A stretch of 64,000 nt of DNA from Thorsellia kenyensis. GTDB lineage: Bacteria; Pseudomonadota; Gammaproteobacteria; Enterobacterales; Thorselliaceae. Shown here piece after piece: positions 35,794 through 45,146 of the stretch. The position numbers were made by a program, and so were the translations under genes. Where the stretch lies: positions 3,011 through 67,010 of the forward strand of contig NZ_JBHLXE010000090.1 in NCBI RefSeq assembly GCF_042432445.1, read 5' to 3'. Numbering within the stretch: the first letter of the stretch is position 1; each line of letters begins with the position of its first letter. A model generated the notes under the pieces. That model worked only from the letters and a program-made list of their open reading frames with translations. It had not been told where the DNA came from and made no database searches.

Positions 35794-36141
35794 ATGTCAA
35801 TGAATGATGAAACATTGCCTTTAATATTTACAGATAAAGCTGCTAATAGGGTAAAAACATTAATTACCGAGGAAGAAAATCCTAATCTAAGATTGAGGGT
35901 TTATATCACTGGTGGTGGTTGTAGTGGCTTCCAATATGGCTTTATGTTCGATGAGAAAGTGAACGAAGATGATTTCACTATAGAAAAGCAAGGGGTTGCA
36001 CTTGTGGTTGATCCTATGAGCTTACAATATCTCATTGGCGGTACGGTAGATTTTTTAGATGGTTTAGAAGGATCTCGATTTGTTGTGAATAATCCTAATG
36101 CAACCAGTACCTGTGGCTGTGGTTCCTCCTTTAGCGTTTAA
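35794..36141 (+). CDS. erpA: Iron-sulfur cluster insertion protein ErpA
   Basis: This 115-residue A-type carrier delivers Fe-S clusters to apoproteins such as IspG. The three cluster-binding cysteines are in GGGCSGFQYGF and STCGCGSSFSV. Near-identity to E. coli ErpA over LRVYITGGGCSGFQYGF and VVDPMSLQYLIGG separates it from IscA and SufA. An alternative ATG is six bases downstream. It stands alone between rplS and a convergent gene. Confidence 0.97.
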   Translation: MSMNDETLPLIFTDKAANRVKTLITEEENPNLRLRVYITGGGCSGFQYGFMFDEKVNEDDFTIEKQGVALVVDPMSLQYLIGGTVDFLDGLEGSRFVVNNPNATSTCGCGSSFSV

Positions 36142-36162
36142 TTCTTTAATGCTTCATAATAG

Positions 36163-36209
36163 ATCCTATACCTATGATTAGCACATTCGCAAAAGTATCG
36201 GTATAGGAT
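36163..36209. terminator. Hairpin between convergent erpA and J-domain gene
   Basis: ATCCTATACC (36163-36172) and GGTATAGGAT (36200-36209) form a 10-bp perfect stem around a 27-base loop, followed on the plus strand by TGTTGTTTG. It is placed where a shared terminator would be expected. Confidence 0.5.
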
Positions 36210-36234
36210 GTTGTTTGAATTCTTGACTTTAGCA

Positions 36235-37545
36235 TTAGCCAATTGAGTATTTTTTGTTAATAAATTCATCTAAAAGAGTGTTAAGCCCTTTGATGGTTTG
36301 TTGTTTGGAAAAAAATAGATGATAAAGTTCAGCTATAGATCTTTTTAGATAAAGATTATGTTCTTCAATGTTTTTTTCGGTTTGCTTTTGAGTCTTGGCA
36401 TGAAATTTTGTCCATACTAATCCCTCAGCTGTCATCTCATACTTTTGATTGGCTAGTGTTTGTTGACATTCAACTAATTTTTTAGCTAAACTTTCTTCCA
36501 TTAGCCTAAACGTATTATCAGATAATGTAAGAGATATTTGAGGTAAATATTGCATTGCTAGCTCAATAATGATATGAAAATCTTTGGCTTTTTTTGCACT
36601 TGCAAGCTGCTTCATGAGATCCATATACTGAGTTTTATCTTCACTATCAGCGAGTTTATCTGGATGAAATTTATGCGCAAGCTGCCTATACAGTTTATTG
36701 ATCTCATCGTTATCTAATAATTTTTCTGCTTGCGAACTCTCTTGGTTTTGCTGTGCAAAATCGTTTTCTTCATCTGTATTAAAATCAAAATCAAAATCAA
36801 AATCAATTTGTTCTTCTTGACTAGAAAAAAAATCATTTTTTTCTTGTTTCTCTAATTCATTTTCTAATGCATCGACAATAGATAGAAGCTCTTGCATATC
36901 AAATTCAAATTCTCCTAATTCATTCCGCTCCTCAATGTAATTGGGATCTGGTTTAAAAAAAGGATCGCTAAACAAGTTATCTCGGAGATCTGGATTCGTC
37001 AGCAGAGCAACCCACTGCTCTTTTGATAAAAGAGGAAGATCTTGTTCATATTCTTCCTTAAGTGTTTCTTGCAGAATTTTTAATAGATTATTGATTTGAG
37101 AATGGAGATCTAATGTTGGATTAAGGGTCACCTTCGGATCAATACCAAATTTTTCAAAGCGAGCTTTAATGGCCTCAGCTTGAAATTCAATAACATCATC
37201 TAATTGAACACTTTGCTCTCCTATATTAAATGGATTACTAGTGATGTTATTCTTTAAGTCGTTGATCCAAATTAATAAAGCATCAAGGCGGTTATCAGAT
37301 AATGATTTATAGGGAATAAAACGGATAAGCTCAATAATTACGCCTTTTAGGCATTTACAGTAGTTAATTTCAGTTTCAGCAATCATTGACTGCGTTTTTT
37401 CAAAAAGTGCTTTTTTATCTTTAGATAATTTTGTTATTTGTGATTCTATTTTTTCTATTTTGTTTTTAAGATCATGGATTCGCTTCCATTGACTTTTAGA
37501 AACGGATCTAGGTTTTTGCTCGATAAGATTAAGATTTTTATTCAT
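36235..37545 (-). CDS. J-domain-containing protein of unknown role
   Basis: This 436-residue acidic protein has a partly conserved J-domain near the C-terminal third, EINKLYRQLAHKFHPDKLAD, with the HPD triad at residues 294-296. Helix I before it is short. The N-terminal 55 residues are predicted coiled coil rich in Lys and Glu. Residues 248-255 are four Asp-Phe pairs encoded by a perfect hexamer repeat. There is no glycine/phenylalanine linker or zinc finger, so it is not DnaJ itself; it is probably a specialised DnaK partner. It is convergent with erpA and precedes nothing obvious in function. The client is unknown. Confidence 0.8.
   Translation of the reverse strand: MNKNLNLIEQKPRSVSKSQWKRIHDLKNKIEKIESQITKLSKDKKALFEKTQSMIAETEINYCKCLKGVIIELIRFIPYKSLSDNRLDALLIWINDLKNNITSNPFNIGEQSVQLDDVIEFQAEAIKARFEKFGIDPKVTLNPTLDLHSQINNLLKILQETLKEEYEQDLPLLSKEQWVALLTNPDLRDNLFSDPFFKPDPNYIEERNELGEFEFDMQELLSIVDALENELEKQEKNDFFSSQEEQIDFDFDFDFNTDEENDFAQQNQESSQAEKLLDNDEINKLYRQLAHKFHPDKLADSEDKTQYMDLMKQLASAKKAKDFHIIIELAMQYLPQISLTLSDNTFRLMEESLAKKLVECQQTLANQKYEMTAEGLVWTKFHAKTQKQTEKNIEEHNLYLKRSIAELYHLFFSKQQTIKGLNTLLDEFINKKYSIG
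36781..36804 (-). repeat. In-frame hexanucleotide repeat in the J-domain gene
   Basis: Four perfect AAAATC units on the plus strand encode (Asp-Phe)x4, residues 248-255. A change in copy number would keep the frame and only change the length of the acidic-aromatic linker. Confidence 0.9.
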
Positions 37546-37627
37546 TTAGTAGTTCTCATTTTTTTATGATACGAATTTATACACGGATCAAAGAAACGAT
37601 TGTAGTAAGGTTAAAATGAAATTTAAC

Positions 37628-38878
37628 TTATTTTTTTAGTGCAGCTTTGCACAATTCTAGTGTTACCTTATATGATTTTTCAAAAGCTTTTAATGGTAAA
37701 AATTCAAATGCTGAATGAAAATTATGGGCTCCAGTAAAATAGTTGGGTGTGATTACCCCTTTTGCAGCAAGTGCACTGCCATCGGTACCGCCCCGCATGG
37801 GGATAATTTTAGGCTCAATTTGTAATGTCTGAAAGACAGATTTTAATAGATCAATTGAAGTCGTATCACCACCATTTTGAAGACTATTCGCAATATTGCT
37901 ATACACATCTTCAATATGGCAATTTATTTTTGCCGTAGGATAGTTTTTTTGCATTTTTTCGATTTGCTGCATAAGAAACTGTTTACGTTTTTCATAATTT
38001 GTTAAATCAAAATCTCTGATAGAAACCCCAGCTTTAGCTTCATTTTGATTAGCTTGTAGCGAGTTAAACCAAAAATAACCCTCTCTACCTTCAGTATGCT
38101 CTGGTGTATCTTTAATATCAAAGCATCCCATTAAATCTTGTATGATACGAAGAGGATTGACTAAAACATTTTTTGCTGACATTGGATGCGCAGTCACTCC
38201 TTCGATATGAATAAATGCAGTGCCAGCATTAAATGTTTCATAAATAAGTTCGCCTGTCTCACAACAATCTATTGTATATGCGAAGTCTACTTTAAATCTA
38301 GACAGATCTAATAACTTTGAACCTCTCAAGCCAATTTCTTCATCGGAAACAAAGCTGATATAAATATCACCATGTGGAGTATCCGGGTTTTCATTAAAAT
38401 AGGCAACCATTTCCATGACAGCAGTGATGGCTGCCTTATTATCCGCTCCAAGAACACTTGTGCCATCACTGAAAATAATCTCTTCATTAAGGTATTTTTT
38501 TATTTCAGGGCGTTCATTCACGCGCAACCAGATATTCTTTTCGGAGTTAAGGCATAAATCTGAGCCTGTAAAGGTTAATACCTGTGGTTTTATATCTGGG
38601 TTTAAGCCGACATCGACAGTGTCTGTATGAGCACAAAATCCAATAGTATAGGCATTTTTTGTATTACCTGGTATTCTTGCCGTCACATTGGCATATTCAT
38701 CAATATGCACATCTAGGCAGTTCAATTCTGTCAATTCTTTAGCCAAGCAGTGAGCCATATCCCATTGTCCTTTAGTGCTGGGAACCTGAGTGGCAGACGC
38801 GTCACTTTGACTCGTAATGCTTAGATAGTTAAAAAAACGAGATTTTAGCTTTTGTTGTATTGGGGTTGTAATTGTCAT
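37628..38878 (-). CDS. pepT: Peptidase T (tripeptide aminopeptidase)
   Basis: This 416-residue M20 family zinc exopeptidase removes the N-terminal residue from tripeptides in the cytoplasm. The metal sites FCAHTDTVD, LGADNKAAITA and SDEEIGLRG, and PMRGGTDGSALA near the C-terminus, are conserved. RFFNYLSITSQSD at the N-terminus matches PepT. AAGGAG lies before the ATG. In E. coli pepT is under FNR control; no clear FNR box was found here. Confidence 0.97.
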   Translation of the reverse strand: MTITTPIQQKLKSRFFNYLSITSQSDASATQVPSTKGQWDMAHCLAKELTELNCLDVHIDEYANVTARIPGNTKNAYTIGFCAHTDTVDVGLNPDIKPQVLTFTGSDLCLNSEKNIWLRVNERPEIKKYLNEEIIFSDGTSVLGADNKAAITAVMEMVAYFNENPDTPHGDIYISFVSDEEIGLRGSKLLDLSRFKVDFAYTIDCCETGELIYETFNAGTAFIHIEGVTAHPMSAKNVLVNPLRIIQDLMGCFDIKDTPEHTEGREGYFWFNSLQANQNEAKAGVSIRDFDLTNYEKRKQFLMQQIEKMQKNYPTAKINCHIEDVYSNIANSLQNGGDTTSIDLLKSVFQTLQIEPKIIPMRGGTDGSALAAKGVITPNYFTGAHNFHSAFEFLPLKAFEKSYKVTLELCKAALKK

Positions 38879-39002
38879 GGGAGCTCCTTGCTCAGTAATT
38901 TTTGATGACTTTGCATTTTAAAATGAATAATTTACGTAATTACTTTTAAAAATGCTTTTAGGGATGTATCAGTTATTTATTGTAGTAAACATGATAATAG
39001 AT

Positions 39003-39587
39003 TTACTCAAATAGTGAATTTATCTCGTCAAAACTGAATCCCCTGCTTTGCAAAAATCGTGCAATTTTTGCTTTTTCGTCAAGAGGAGCTTTGGGATTAA
39101 ATGAGATAAATTTTTTGTAGGCTATTTCTTTTGCCAACTCAAACCAATCTATACCAGATTCTTCTAGGCATTGATTAATTAATGCTACATTGATGCCTTT
39201 TTGATATAGGTTTTGCTTTAGTTTGTTTTTCCCTGTACCTTTTTTATGTTGTGTAGCGATATAGTTTCGAGTAAACCTAACATCATCTATCCATTTATGC
39301 TCTTCGCAATAGAGGATCACTTCATCGATTATAGCTATTTGCTGAGTGCTTAATTGATTATTACTGCTAGAAAAATCATAATCTGTGTGCGAAAAATCCT
39401 CAGTAAATTCATCAAATTGTTTCGCGTTTTTATTTTGAATGGGGTGAGAGGATTTATTTTTTAATAAACAAAATTTATTTAATTTAATACTTAACTCATG
39501 GCTACTATGATCTCGTTTTGCCAAATAATATTGGGCAAGATTAAGGAGCGTTTTAAAATTAAGTGATTCTTTCATACTTAAATTCAT
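39003..39587 (-). CDS. recX: RecX-like regulatory protein
   Basis: This 194-residue protein is of the RecX family, which binds RecA filaments and limits their activity. AQYYLAKRDHSSHELSIKL and WIDDVRFTRNYIATQHKKG are typical, followed by KLKQNLYQKGINVALINQ and IARFLQSRGFSFDEINSLF. Between the first and second helical repeats lies a poorly conserved insert rich in Asn, Ser and Asp (about residues 45-82), longer than usual. GAGGAG precedes the ATG. recA is not adjacent. Confidence 0.88.
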   Translation of the reverse strand: MNLSMKESLNFKTLLNLAQYYLAKRDHSSHELSIKLNKFCLLKNKSSHPIQNKNAKQFDEFTEDFSHTDYDFSSSNNQLSTQQIAIIDEVILYCEEHKWIDDVRFTRNYIATQHKKGTGKNKLKQNLYQKGINVALINQCLEESGIDWFELAKEIAYKKFISFNPKAPLDEKAKIARFLQSRGFSFDEINSLFE

Positions 39588-39615
39588 AGAAAACTCCTCA
39601 TTACATCCTCATCAA

Positions 39616-39912
39616 TTATTTATTTTTATCTATCGTGGTAACTGTGGGTTGAGCAGTCTGTTGCTGCTTGAAAATAGCCTTAAGCTCAAAAACACCGAAT
39701 AAAAAGAGTCTAATTTTTTGACCAGATGTTAATGGGCCTGATTTGGCAGACATCACAGACATCATTAACACTTTGAGGCAGTTTGTTATCGCCATAAAAG
39801 CCAAAATAAAATAGAGGAAATAGTGAATAGGTGGCTTGACGGGGTAAACTACATTATACAGTAAGAAAAACCAAACTGAGAGCATGAGTAGACGGCCAAG
39901 ATGAATGAGCAT
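39616..39912 (-). CDS. Small membrane protein, DUF1145 family
   Basis: This 98-residue protein has two to three hydrophobic segments (about 5-24 and 30-53) and a C-terminal IRLFLFGVFELKAI segment that fits the DUF1145 family (E. coli YhhL). The function is unknown. AAGGAT precedes the ATG. It lies 28 bp upstream of recX on the same strand and 44 bp downstream of dnaQ. Confidence 0.72.
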   Translation of the reverse strand: MLIHLGRLLMLSVWFFLLYNVVYPVKPPIHYFLYFILAFMAITNCLKVLMMSVMSAKSGPLTSGQKIRLFLFGVFELKAIFKQQQTAQPTVTTIDKNK

Positions 39913-39956
39913 AGTAGATCCTTAAATAGTTTCAGTTAATTTAAATGAGAGATTGG

Positions 39957-40676
39957 CTATTGACGCCATAAACAGGCCTTGCCCTTTTTCATTACAGTGT
40001 CTAATCTTTGTTCATGCGCATTTAATTCTTCATCGGAAGCATACACAATACGCAATGGTTTTTTCTTCTCAATATAAACAGGTTCATTGGTTTGTATGAT
40101 TTTTTCTTGCTCATTTTCTAAAGAAGCCAAAGAGAGAGCTGTTTGTCCTCCCGTCATCATTAAATAGACATCAGCTAAAATTTGGGCATCTAGCAAAGCG
40201 CCATGTAATGTTCTTTTACTATTATCAATACCTAGCCGAGAGCATAATGCATCTAAACTATTCCTTTTACCTGGAAACTGCTTTCTGGCCAGTTGTAATG
40301 AGTCTGTTACTTGGCAAATTGAGTTTGTGCTTAATTCTTTACCCAGCAAGCGAAATTCATAATCCATGAAACCGACATCAAAGGGGGCATTATGAATAAT
40401 TAGTTCACTGCCTTTAATGAAATCAATAAATTCGTCAAAAATCTCTGAGAATTCTGGCTTATCATCCAAAAATTCATCCGAAATCCCATGAACTCTGAAA
40501 GCTGGGAAGTCAACTAATCTATTGGGTTTTAAATACACATGAAAGTGTTTTCCTGTTAGGCGCCTGTTGATGACTTCCACTGCCCCAATTTCAATTATCC
40601 GATGCCCTTCATAGGTAACACCAAATTTATTCATTCCCGTAGTTTCTGTATCAAGAATAATCTGACGTGTTTGCAT
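39957..40676 (-). CDS. dnaQ: DNA polymerase III epsilon subunit (3'-5' proofreading exonuclease)
   Basis: This 239-residue DEDDh exonuclease is the proofreading subunit of the replicative polymerase. ExoI is ILDTETTGM, ExoII is HNAPFDVGFMDYE, and ExoIII is HGALLDAQILADVY. The C-terminal tail with an LSL segment probably binds the alpha subunit. It is divergent from rnhA, an arrangement shared with E. coli. Confidence 0.98.
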   Translation of the reverse strand: MQTRQIILDTETTGMNKFGVTYEGHRIIEIGAVEVINRRLTGKHFHVYLKPNRLVDFPAFRVHGISDEFLDDKPEFSEIFDEFIDFIKGSELIIHNAPFDVGFMDYEFRLLGKELSTNSICQVTDSLQLARKQFPGKRNSLDALCSRLGIDNSKRTLHGALLDAQILADVYLMMTGGQTALSLASLENEQEKIIQTNEPVYIEKKKPLRIVYASDEELNAHEQRLDTVMKKGKACLWRQ

Positions 40677-40833
40677 TTTTATCTGTCTTTATCGGTTTAT
40701 AAGAAAACAAAAGTGAAAAAATAGAGTAATAATCTCAATATTTAAATTATATCACAGCTAAAAAAATCATTTAGTATATAAAAATTGTATAATGCTATTT
40801 TTAATGAAAATAGAGAACTGACAAGGATAAGAA

Positions 40834-41301
40834 TTGAAACAGATTAATATTTTTACGGATGGCTCCTGCCTTGGTAATCCAGGGCCTGGTGGATATGGGG
40901 CTATTTTGCGTTATAAAGAGCACCAAAAAGAGTTAAGTGCAGGTTTTTTTATGACCACTAATAATCGAATGGAATTACTAGCAGTGATTGAAGCTTTAAA
41001 TTCATTAAAGGAACCTTGTCAGGTTATTTTAATGAGTGACAGCCAGTACATGAAAAATGGTATCACAAAATGGATTTTTAACTGGAAAAAAGATGACTGG
41101 GCTGTGGCTAAACGAAAATCGATAAAGAATATTGATTTATGGAAAAGGTTGGATGATGCTGTTAAACCACATAAAATTGAATGGCTTTGGGTAAAAGGGC
41201 ATTCGGGGCATCCTGAAAATGAACGTTGTGATGAATTAGCAAGGAATGCAGCGTTGTCTCCTCGATTTGAAGATGATGGTTATCTGCCCAGTGATGATTA
41301 G
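40834..41301 (+). CDS. rnhA: Ribonuclease HI
   Basis: This 155-residue enzyme degrades the RNA strand of RNA-DNA hybrids. The catalytic Asp, Glu, Asp, Asp residues are in IFTDGSCLGNPGPGG, NNRMELLAVIEAL, LMSDSQYM and CDELARNAA. The basic handle KKDDWAVAKRKSIKN is present, as in E. coli. The start is TTG at 40834 with AAGGAT before it. A TATAAT at 40788-40793 may be its -10 element. Confidence 0.98.
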   Translation: MKQINIFTDGSCLGNPGPGGYGAILRYKEHQKELSAGFFMTTNNRMELLAVIEALNSLKEPCQVILMSDSQYMKNGITKWIFNWKKDDWAVAKRKSIKNIDLWKRLDDAVKPHKIEWLWVKGHSGHPENERCDELARNAALSPRFEDDGYLPSDD

Positions 41302-41392
41302 AGTCGATTTAAAAATTTACCTAAACATACCTCGTTGAATTAATGACATATGAGTTACCATTCGCTAAAATAGCTTTACCTTAAGGAGGTAA

Positions 41393-41848
41393 ATGATGTC
41401 GACACCTATTACACTAATAACTGGCAGTTCACTTGGAAATGCCGAATATGTTGCAGAAAGCCTTGAACCTTTTTTGGCGAATTCAGGTTTTAATCCTGAA
41501 ATCAAGCATGGGCCAGAATTAGCGGAGGTCCCAAAAGTAGGTTTTTGGTTAATTATTTGCTCGACACATGGTGCGGGAGATGTTCCTGATAATTTACTCC
41601 CTTGGATAAATGATATTATTGACTCTTCCCCTGAGTTAAGTCAGGTCAAATTTGGAGTCATAGGCTTAGGGAGTTCGGATTATGATCTATTTTGTGGCGC
41701 TATTGACACAATAATACAAGAGCTCCTTCGCTGTGGAGCCACAAAAATTGGTGAAACACTCAAAATAGACGCACTTGATGATAGATTACCTGAAGAGATT
41801 GCTCAAGCGTGGATTGAAGAGTGGATAGATATAGCCCAAAGTAATTAA
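41393..41848 (+). CDS. mioC: MioC-like flavodoxin
   Basis: This 151-residue flavodoxin-fold protein binds FMN. The phosphate loop is ITGSSLGNAEYVAESL, followed by the flavin loop CSTHGAGDVPDN and GLGSSDYDLFCGA. The sequence is closest to MioC, which in E. coli lies near oriC and is an electron carrier linked to biotin synthase. Here it is near rnhA and psd, not an origin. An AAGGAGG ribosome site precedes two adjacent ATGs (41393 and 41396). Confidence 0.9.
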   Translation: MMSTPITLITGSSLGNAEYVAESLEPFLANSGFNPEIKHGPELAEVPKVGFWLIICSTHGAGDVPDNLLPWINDIIDSSPELSQVKFGVIGLGSSDYDLFCGAIDTIIQELLRCGATKIGETLKIDALDDRLPEEIAQAWIEEWIDIAQSN

Positions 41849-41919
41849 ATTATCACTGATATAAATTAGCTAGTTTTATATTAAAATAATGAATTAATTT
41901 TTATTTACAAGGATTTATT

Positions 41920-42798
41920 ATGCTCAATGCAATCAAAATTTTTTTACAACATATACTGCCAAAGCAAGCTTTAACCGTGTGTGCAGGTTACTTGGCTAAA
42001 AAAGAGTTAGGTTGGTTCACACAGTTAATTATTAAAGGATTTATCAAATTATACAAAGTTGACATGAGTGAAGCCATTCATTCTGATCCTAAAGACTATG
42101 CAAGTTTTAATGCCTTTTTTACGCGTGCTTTAAAAGAAAACATGAGGCCTTTCAGTGAGAAAAATCAAGAGCTTGGATTTCCTGCAGATGGGCAATTAAG
42201 TCAATTTGGAGATATTGAAGGAGAAGAATTAATTCAAGCTAAAGGACATACCTACTCTCTAACAGCCTTACTTGCGGGTAATCCTCTTTTGGTAGATGCT
42301 TTTGCTAATGGTAAATTTGCAACAATTTATCTTTCTCCAAAAGATTACCATAGGTTGCACATGCCTTGTGATGGCGTTTTGCGAGAAATGATTTATGTAC
42401 CTGGCTCACTTTATTCAGTTAACTTATTAACTGCAGCGAATATACCTAATTTATTTGCGCGTAATGAGAGAGTGATCTGTATTTTTGATACTGAATTTGG
42501 TCCTATGGCTCAAATTTTAGTGGGAGCAACCATAGTAGGCTCAATTGAAACGGTATGGTCTGGTGTAATTACCCCACCACGTGACGGCATCATACAAAGA
42601 TATACTTACCCTAAAGAGGGCGAGGTTGATGATTCATTAGTGATTAAATTAAAGAAAGGCGAAGAGATGGGGCGTTTCCAGTTAGGCTCTACAGTAATTA
42701 ATTTATTCAGTGAACAAAAAGTAGATTTTTCTGAGGATTTAGTAAAAGGACAGACAACACGTTTAGGTCAAACGTTTATGGTAAAGCAATCTAATTAG
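41920..42798 (+). CDS. psd: Phosphatidylserine decarboxylase proenzyme
   Basis: This 292-residue inner-membrane enzyme converts phosphatidylserine to phosphatidylethanolamine. The self-cleavage motif LGST has its serine at about residue 257, which becomes the pyruvoyl group of the alpha chain. FNAFFTRALKENMRP, FPADGQLSQFG and YHRLHMPCDG are conserved. AAGGAT precedes the ATG. A hairpin terminator follows. Confidence 0.98.
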   Translation: MLNAIKIFLQHILPKQALTVCAGYLAKKELGWFTQLIIKGFIKLYKVDMSEAIHSDPKDYASFNAFFTRALKENMRPFSEKNQELGFPADGQLSQFGDIEGEELIQAKGHTYSLTALLAGNPLLVDAFANGKFATIYLSPKDYHRLHMPCDGVLREMIYVPGSLYSVNLLTAANIPNLFARNERVICIFDTEFGPMAQILVGATIVGSIETVWSGVITPPRDGIIQRYTYPKEGEVDDSLVIKLKKGEEMGRFQLGSTVINLFSEQKVDFSEDLVKGQTTRLGQTFMVKQSN

Positions 42799-42844
42799 GT
42801 TGCTTATCTGCTTGCTATAAAGAATGATTAGGTTTTTTTTCTTT

Positions 42845-42886
42845 ACACCTCTTAATCTGGTGGATAAAGATTAAGAGGTGTTGTTT
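42845..42886 (+). terminator. Terminator between psd and purF
   Basis: ACACCTCTTAATCT (42845-42858) and AGATTAAGAGGTGT (42868-42881) form a 14-bp perfect stem with a nine-base loop, followed by TGTTTATT. It separates the convergent psd and purF. Confidence 0.8.
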
Positions 42887-42991
42887 ATTATTTATAAGTT
42901 TTTTATATATTGATAACAACATCCTTAGTAGTCCGCAAAAGCTGGTAATACAGATAAAATGCCATGTTATCAATCTTAATCTATTTGCTTA

Positions 42992-44530
42992 TTAGCCTTC
43001 ATTATACATATCTAAATTTTCCACATCGTGGCTGGCTTTAATGGCTAATTTGTCGGCCTTGCGGATCGCCTCTAACCGATTAAAATAAGCTTCATTCACC
43101 TCATCACTCGCGTAAATTCCATCGAAAACAGAGCAGTCAAATTCGGTCAGTTGAGGATTTTCTTCTCTTATTGCTGCTTTCAAATCTTCTAAATCTTGAA
43201 AAATAAGTTTGTCTGCACCAATCAGTTGTCTAATCTCTTCTAATTGCCTGTCATGAGCAATTAACTCCGTGACGCTAGGCATATCTATACCATAGACATT
43301 AGCAAAACGAACTTCAGGGGCGGCAGACGCTAGGTAGACATTTTGGGCACCAGCTTCTTTAGCAAGGTTCATTATTTGCTCAGATGTTGTACCTCTAACA
43401 ATCGAATCATCGACGAGTAGCACATTTTTCCCTTTAAATTCGCCCGCATTCGCATTCAGTTTACGTCTTACAGAAGCGCTTCTTGTTGCTTGACCAGGCA
43501 TGATAAAAGTACGCCCTACATAACGATTTTTAACGAACCCTTGACGATAAGGTTTGTTGAGAATTCTAGCGATTTCAAGTGCAGAATCGCAAGAAGTTTC
43601 TGGAATAGGGATAACAACATCAATCTCTACCTCCTTCCATTCCCGTGCTATTTTTTCCCCGAGTTTTTTACCCATATTTAATCGAGCATTATATACTGAG
43701 ACCCCATTAATCAATGAGTCAGGTCTTGCAAAATAGACATATTCAAAAATACAAGGACGTAATTGGGTCTCTTCAAGACAAAGGCGGGCGTGTAGCTCAC
43801 CTGTTGCGCTAATGTAAATTGCTTCACCAGGCAAAATATCTCTTATCAATTTAAATCCCAGGGTATCTAATGCAACACTTTCAGATGCGACCATATATTC
43901 GGTTTTTTCAATCTGTTTGCTCTCGTGTGTAGAGAGAGATTTTCTTTCACCAAGCACAAGAGGCCTGATTCCGAATTTATCTCTAAAAGCAATTAATCCA
44001 TAGCCACTTATCATTCCAACGCAGGCATACGCTCCGGTTAATCGGGCGTGTGTTCTTTCTATTGCATCAAAAATAGCATCTGGTGTTAAAGCGGATGATG
44101 TACATTGGTTTAATTCACTGGCAAGCACATTAAGCAACACCTCAGAGTCGGATGTTGTATTAATATGCCTTTTATCCTTTAAGTAAAGAGACTCTCTTAG
44201 ACTGTCTGCATTAGTTAAATTACCATTATGTGCGAGCGTAATACCGTAAGGATAATTGACATAAAATGGCTGGGCTTCAGAAGCACTAGAGCTACCCGCG
44301 GTAGGGTATCTTACATGACCAATCCCCATGTGACCTTGAAGCCTTTGCATATGTTTTAGTGCAAATACATCCTTGACAAGACCATTTGCTTTTCTTAACC
44401 GAAATGCACCTTGGGTATCAAGAGTAACAATACCTGCAGCATCTTGACCTCTATGCTGTAAAACCGTTAAGGCATCATAGATAGATTGATTAACAGGGGA
44501 AACTCCAACAACACCGACAATTCCACACAT
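42992..44530 (-). CDS. purF: Amidophosphoribosyltransferase
   Basis: This 512-residue enzyme makes 5-phosphoribosylamine from PRPP and glutamine, the first step of purine synthesis. Cys2 in MCGIVGVVG is the class II glutaminase nucleophile after removal of Met1. HVRYPTAG and HNGNLTNADSL build the glutaminase site. The PRPP loop VLLVDDSIVRGTTSEQI lies near residue 365-381. AGGAG precedes the ATG. It closes the accD-folC-dedD-cvpA-purF string, and a PurR site was not recognised. Confidence 0.98.
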   Translation of the reverse strand: MCGIVGVVGVSPVNQSIYDALTVLQHRGQDAAGIVTLDTQGAFRLRKANGLVKDVFALKHMQRLQGHMGIGHVRYPTAGSSSASEAQPFYVNYPYGITLAHNGNLTNADSLRESLYLKDKRHINTTSDSEVLLNVLASELNQCTSSALTPDAIFDAIERTHARLTGAYACVGMISGYGLIAFRDKFGIRPLVLGERKSLSTHESKQIEKTEYMVASESVALDTLGFKLIRDILPGEAIYISATGELHARLCLEETQLRPCIFEYVYFARPDSLINGVSVYNARLNMGKKLGEKIAREWKEVEIDVVIPIPETSCDSALEIARILNKPYRQGFVKNRYVGRTFIMPGQATRSASVRRKLNANAGEFKGKNVLLVDDSIVRGTTSEQIMNLAKEAGAQNVYLASAAPEVRFANVYGIDMPSVTELIAHDRQLEEIRQLIGADKLIFQDLEDLKAAIREENPQLTEFDCSVFDGIYASDEVNEAYFNRLEAIRKADKLAIKASHDVENLDMYNEG

Positions 44531-44565
44531 AACATAGCTCCTAGAGGGGGTAGTTAAGCCTAAAA

Positions 44566-45081
44566 TTAAATTTTAGGCTTGTTCATATATTCTGAAAATA
44601 ATTGAGACGAAGTTTTTAAGTAATCAAAAAACCAATGCTGAATCGGTTTGAATTTAGGTATTAACTGTGAATTTTGCCAATCTTCAGATGTCCCTAGACC
44701 AGTAAAAGCATCAGCAAATAGCAACATTGCAGCCATCAGTAATATACCTCTGACAGCACCAAAGCACATCCCAAGCAACCTATCAGTACCGCTAAGCCCT
44801 GTTTTATCTACGAGTTTACCAATTAAATGATTCACAATACCAGAGACAATAAGAGTAGCACAAAAAAGAAGAGCGATAGCTGTTGCATTTCTTAAAATGA
44901 TATCTTCTATACCAGTAAAAAATGCCGCTAGATAAATATAAAATTTACTGGCAATAAAAAAAGCAGCTATCCAACCAATTAATGAGAGGGCCTCTCTAAC
45001 AAAGCCTCTGATTAAACTAATAAGGGTAGATACACCCACTATTCCTAAAATAATATAATCAATCCAAAGTAGTGTATTCAC
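44566..45081 (-). CDS. cvpA: CvpA family membrane protein
   Basis: This 171-residue inner-membrane protein has four hydrophobic segments. WIDYIILGIVGVSTLISLIR and GFVREALSLIGW at the N-terminus match CvpA, which is needed for colicin V production and affects bile and envelope stress resistance in enteric bacteria. The start is GTG at 45081, consistent with the short N-terminus of E. coli CvpA. It is 35 bp from purF. Confidence 0.94.
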   Translation of the reverse strand: MNTLLWIDYIILGIVGVSTLISLIRGFVREALSLIGWIAAFFIASKFYIYLAAFFTGIEDIILRNATAIALLFCATLIVSGIVNHLIGKLVDKTGLSGTDRLLGMCFGAVRGILLMAAMLLFADAFTGLGTSEDWQNSQLIPKFKPIQHWFFDYLKTSSQLFSEYMNKPKI

Positions 45082-45146
45082 AGATATTTACCATGTTAAG
45101 TAAGAATAAACCGAAAGAGCTTTCTATTAAAATTGTATTTATGTAC

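Noticed and set aside
41393..41848. Chromosomal origin near mioC
   Set aside because: mioC borders oriC in E. coli, but no cluster of DnaA boxes, gidA/mnmG or 13-mer region is seen here.
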